From Ignavibacteria bacterium UBA2360 (GTDB taxonomy: Bacteria > Bacteroidota > Ignavibacteria > Tepidaquicellales > OLB5): 64,000 nt of DNA. A program made the translations under genes and the position numbers. The notes under the pieces were generated by a model, which searched no databases, was not told the DNA's origin, and saw only the letters and a program-made list of their open reading frames with translations. The stretch covers positions 1 to 64,000 of the forward strand of contig DDTQ01000006.1 in the NCBI GenBank assembly GCA_002344125.1, read 5' to 3'. Shown one piece after another: positions 61,401 to 64,000 of the stretch; within the stretch, counting starts at the first letter, position 1, and each line of letters opens with the position of its first letter.

Positions 61401-62639
61401 TTATTTGCGAGTAAACTGCGAAAGCGTAATACAAACATCATCCTGCGCTGCGCGCATTTCTGAAGCATTTCCTCCAAAACCGTTCATAACAATATAAAAT
61501 ATCAGTATTTCCTCATCCTTATCTATTACGTAACCCGAGAGCGCGCTTACACTGTTTAAAGTGCCTGTTTTGGCAAAAACGTTCCCTTCGGCTTCAGTGC
61601 CTATCATTCTTTTCCTCAAAGTGCCATCCTTGCCGGCAATGGTAAGAGAGTTCAGAAAGTAATCAAACAAAAACCTGTCATCATACATATATTTCAGCAT
61701 TTTCATGTACATTTCAGCGTTAACCTTGTTATAACGGGTTAACCCTGAGCCTTCAAGAATTTCGTAGGAATACCTATCAACGCCAAGCTCACTTAAAAAT
61801 GAATTTATTACATCCTGCGCGTCTTCAAGCGAAGCCGGGGTGTTCTTGTACTTTGCGCCAAGCATCTTAAAAATTGTAATTGCGGAGTGATTATCACTTT
61901 CCTTGAGCATATACGAAAGAACATCATAGAGTGAATGGCTTAACTGAACAATTTCTTTTGCTCCCTCAGGTGTTGTACCGTTTATTACAGTACCCTGAAC
62001 ATCAACTCCGTAACCTGAGAGAGAAGATGATAGCAGGTTGCCCGCGCTCGTCGCTCCCGAAGATTTATCAAGACATAATGCCGATACATACGGCCAGTAA
62101 CTCGGACCCGTATCGCTTTTATAAACTCCTGAAAGTGTTTTATAAACATTATCAAAGTAAGATTCATCGGCAACTATGTTGCCTGTTATTTTTGTGATCC
62201 CTGCTTTTCTTATCTCATCAGCAAGGGTTTGTATATCTCCGGAATTCAGGTCCGGATCGCCGTAACCCTTCAGGTATAAATTTCCATCAATAACACCATC
62301 TTTGTAGTTGCTGTCATCGGTATAAATAACAGTTGGAATGGAATAATTCGCGCCCAGCTTCGCGTAAGCGGTAACGCCCACAACAATTTTGGTGATCGAT
62401 GCCGGTATCATTGATAGCTCAGGGTCAAGTTCATATAATACCTTGTTGAAATCAGCGTGCATAACCTTGCATGATACCTTTATTCCCGCGCTTTTTATAG
62501 GCAGGCAAATTGCGTCAAGCTTAAGCGCAAGCTCGTCAATTTTTTCCTGTGGTATCTTCTGCGCATAAGTAAATTGATAAATGAAAAGTACGGCAAAAAT
62601 TAAAGCTGCTTTTAATATCCCGGTTTGTTTTTTTGGCAT
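61401..62639 (-). CDS. dacB: D-alanyl-D-alanine carboxypeptidase, PBP4/S13 family
   Basis: A ~412-aa periplasmic penicillin-binding protein of peptidase family S13. Signal peptide about 1-26 (ends FTYAQ). Three catalytic motifs are present: S-I-T-K (nucleophile Ser near 81), S-D-N (in KESDNHSAI) and K-T-G-T (in FAKTGTLNS). It trims or cleaves peptidoglycan cross-links. I chose the ATG at 62639; a TTG two codons upstream is also in frame. It lies 42 nt upstream of uvrB's region in the same direction but is probably separate. Confidence 0.92.
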   Translation of the reverse strand: MPKKQTGILKAALIFAVLFIYQFTYAQKIPQEKIDELALKLDAICLPIKSAGIKVSCKVMHADFNKVLYELDPELSMIPASITKIVVGVTAYAKLGANYSIPTVIYTDDSNYKDGVIDGNLYLKGYGDPDLNSGDIQTLADEIRKAGITKITGNIVADESYFDNVYKTLSGVYKSDTGPSYWPYVSALCLDKSSGATSAGNLLSSSLSGYGVDVQGTVINGTTPEGAKEIVQLSHSLYDVLSYMLKESDNHSAITIFKMLGAKYKNTPASLEDAQDVINSFLSELGVDRYSYEILEGSGLTRYNKVNAEMYMKMLKYMYDDRFLFDYFLNSLTIAGKDGTLRKRMIGTEAEGNVFAKTGTLNSVSALSGYVIDKDEEILIFYIVMNGFGGNASEMRAAQDDVCITLSQFTRK

Positions 62640-62721
62640 TATCAATTTATATCTTTAAAAGTTATTAATTATCTGGTTGCTTCTTACTACTATAATTAAG
62701 CTGCTTTAACACATCCCGTCA

Positions 62722-62862
62722 TTTCGGCTGCTGCCGAAGTGACACCCCTCTCAAGAGGGGAATATTTGAGCTTAATTTCCCTCTCGAGAACTGCTGCACA
62801 GTCAGGTGGGAGGGAGCAATAGTACCATCGGTGCTATTGCTGAAGGGGTGTGTTACTCGATT
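62722..62862. repeat. REP-like interspersed repeat cluster
   Basis: Three hairpins in a row: TTCGGC/GCCGAA (62723-62738), CCCCTCT-CA-AGAGGGG (62745-62760) and GCAATAG/CTATTGC (62816-62840). Between them lies CTCGAGAACTGCTGCACAG TCAGGTGG, and the block ends GGGGTGTG. Order and wording match the element at 35271-35345. The gap 62646-62872 holds no gene. Confidence 0.6.
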
Positions 62863-62872
62863 TTTTAGAAAA

Positions 62873-63730
62873 TTACTTTATTGTTTTTTTTGCTTCATTC
62901 CAAATGGAATCCATCTCAGCAAGGTCAGATTCAGTTACCTTCTTACCGCGCGTACCAAGCTCCGCTTCAATATAATTAAATCTCTTTATGAATTTTTCAA
63001 TGGTTAACCTTAGGGCATTCTCCGGATTTATCTCAAAAAATCTGGCGTAATTTGTTATCGCAAACAATATATCGCCAAGTTCCTTTTCAAGCTTAACCCT
63101 TGTTTCATCTGTTAATTTGCCTTCGGCATTTTTGTTGGTTTCAGCTTCATGTTTAAACTCCTGAAGCTCTTCATCTATTTTTTTGAAGGCGTCAACGCTG
63201 TTATCCCAGTCGAAACCAACCTTTGCCGCTTTTTCCTGTATCCTGTACGCTCTTGTGAGAGAGGGCAGGTTTTTTGGCACACCTTCCAGAACAGATTTTC
63301 TCCCTGCTTCGCCAAGTTTGATATGTTCCCAATTCTTAAGTACTTCCTTCGTTCCGCTCACTTCAGTATCGCCAAATACGTGCGGATGCCGCGTTATCAT
63401 TTTATTATTGATGGCATTGATCACATCTTTAAGATCGAAATGGCCGTCGCCTTCAGCTATAATGGCATTGAATGCCACGTGCAGAAGCAGGTCACCAAGC
63501 TCTTTCTTCAGTTCATCGTAATTCTTTTCGTCAATTGCCTCAAGGGTTTCGTAGGTCTCTTCAAGCAGCAGGTGGCGAATGGAATCATGGGTTTGCTCCT
63601 TATCCCATGGGCACTCATTACGCAGCCGCTTCATTATGCTTACAAATTCATCAAACTCTTTTACGGGATTTTCAGGTTTTAGCTTATGCAATTTAGAATT
63701 TCTAATAGTTATAGATGCAAAAATAGCCAT
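62873..63730 (-). CDS. mazG: Nucleoside triphosphate pyrophosphohydrolase MazG
   Basis: A 285-aa two-domain MazG. N-terminal MazG domain (about 20-130) with the catalytic acidic helix LLLEETYETLEAIDEKNYDE, 'ELGDLLLHVAF' and 'NNKMITRHPHVFGD'; second MazG fold (about 150-275) with 'KVGFDWDN' and 'ELGDILFAITNYAR'. It hydrolyses (d)NTPs to monophosphates and clears non-canonical nucleotides. About 20 residues precede the usual N-terminus; the chosen ATG is the first in frame. Confidence 0.94.
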   Translation of the reverse strand: MAIFASITIRNSKLHKLKPENPVKEFDEFVSIMKRLRNECPWDKEQTHDSIRHLLLEETYETLEAIDEKNYDELKKELGDLLLHVAFNAIIAEGDGHFDLKDVINAINNKMITRHPHVFGDTEVSGTKEVLKNWEHIKLGEAGRKSVLEGVPKNLPSLTRAYRIQEKAAKVGFDWDNSVDAFKKIDEELQEFKHEAETNKNAEGKLTDETRVKLEKELGDILFAITNYARFFEINPENALRLTIEKFIKRFNYIEAELGTRGKKVTESDLAEMDSIWNEAKKTIK

Positions 63731-63785
63731 TTAAGAAGCTTAATAAAAGTCTATTTACGGGTTAAGTAAGCGGATAAGGAGAATT

Positions 63786-63906
63786 TTTTACATCCTCTCA
63801 TTTGGAGAACTGCTATAACAGCCATGCGCGTTGGTGAAAGTCAATTCGATATTTTTCGGAATAATCAGGATAAGTTATCTGCTCCACTCTCATTTTAGGA
63901 GAGTGG
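63786..63906. repeat. Degenerate repeat with perfect 8-bp hairpin
   Basis: ATCCTCTCATTTGGAGAACTGC shows the same GGAGAACTGC core as 62785-62795, and a hairpin CCACTCTC (63884-63891)/GAGAGTGG (63899-63906) follows. It is probably another member of the interspersed family. No open frame. Confidence 0.45.
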
Positions 63907-63929
63907 CAGGTGAGTGAGGTCCATAAAAA

Positions 63930-63949
63930 AAGCCCGGCGAACCGGGCTT
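63930..63949 (-). terminator. Intrinsic terminator of a minus-strand gene
   Basis: AAGCCCGG (63930-63937)/CCGGGCTT (63942-63949), with an A-run at 63925-63930 that becomes the U-tract for minus-strand transcription. It serves a gene to the right of the window. Confidence 0.7.
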
Positions 63950-64000
63950 ATAATTCAATCAATGTGATTTTGGAATCTTTGAATATACTGGTCAACTCCT
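63948..64000 (-). CDS. 3' end of a gene truncated by the window edge
   Basis: On the minus strand one frame is open from the window edge to TAA (complement of 63948-63950), encoding ..ELTSIFKDSKITLIEL. The stop codon overlaps the stem of the terminator just downstream, as is usual for compact genes. Only 16 residues are visible, so no identity can be given. Confidence 0.4.
   Translation of the reverse strand, partial: ELTSIFKDSKITLIEL

Noticed and set aside
63149..63682. 177-codon open frame opposite mazG
   Set aside because: It is antisense to conserved MazG motifs and has no signal of its own.

Overview
This 64 kb window is a gene-dense, AT-rich bacterial chromosome segment from the Bacteroidota/Chlorobi/Ignavibacteria side of the FCB group, most likely an Ignavibacteria relative. 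The evidence is: seven secreted proteins ending in a type IX secretion (T9SS) sorting domain with the signature NYPNPFNP and a terminal KKMVLVK-like tail; promoters of the Bacteroidota kind (TTG, 20-nt spacer, TAnnTTTG); frequent TTG/GTG starts; and a bacillithiol enzyme (BshB1). No rRNA, tRNA, CRISPR, prophage or insertion sequence was recognised.

Layout. 0-3 kb: def-fmt (formylation cycle of initiator Met) and a convergent hypothetical. 3-13 kb: a T9SS cargo gene, a structured non-coding stretch with its own promoter and terminator, a TrmB-like regulator with a T9SS YCF48-repeat protein and two micropeptide genes between them, a lipase-like lipoprotein, and a VIT/VWA T9SS protein. 13-21 kb: YqeY, TPR protein, RmuC, type II NADH dehydrogenase, YjbQ, a histidine kinase, a T9SS protein, YggX. 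21-30 kb: M61 peptidase, small lipoprotein locus, MoxR ATPase and three consecutive M16 peptidases, one lacking its zinc site. 29.7-32 kb: PgsA, HU, RuvX, AlbA/Schlafen-type protein. 32-35 kb: second TrmB/T9SS module. 35-43.3 kb: a TPP riboswitch followed by a thiamine locus (thiC, thiO, thiS, thiG, tenI, thiE, thiD) with three exported proteins interspersed. 43-49 kb: ArfB-like hydrolase, subtilisin-like T9SS protease, third TrmB/T9SS module and an orphan sorting-domain-like ORF. 49-54 kb: two lipoproteins, methyltransferase, recR, ybaB, CHASE3/PAS receptor, bshB1. 54-58 kb: DUF1573-rhodanese-MauE-DUF1573-nitrilase module. 58-64 kb: DUF192 lipoprotein, GT-C glycosyltransferase, uvrB, PBP4-type carboxypeptidase, mazG.

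The most interesting feature is a module that occurs three times (5.7-8.7, 32.1-35.0 and 47.0-48.9 kb). Each copy has a paralogous TrmB-like regulator followed at once by a T9SS surface protein, and the three surface proteins share a C-terminal two-domain body plus sorting domain. Each regulator promoter has the same TTG-N20-TAnnTT(T)G layout with a strong inverted repeat on or next to the -7 box. This suggests three autoregulated loci, each coupling a cytoplasmic sensor to one exported protein. Functions are inferred from sequence only; no database search was possible.
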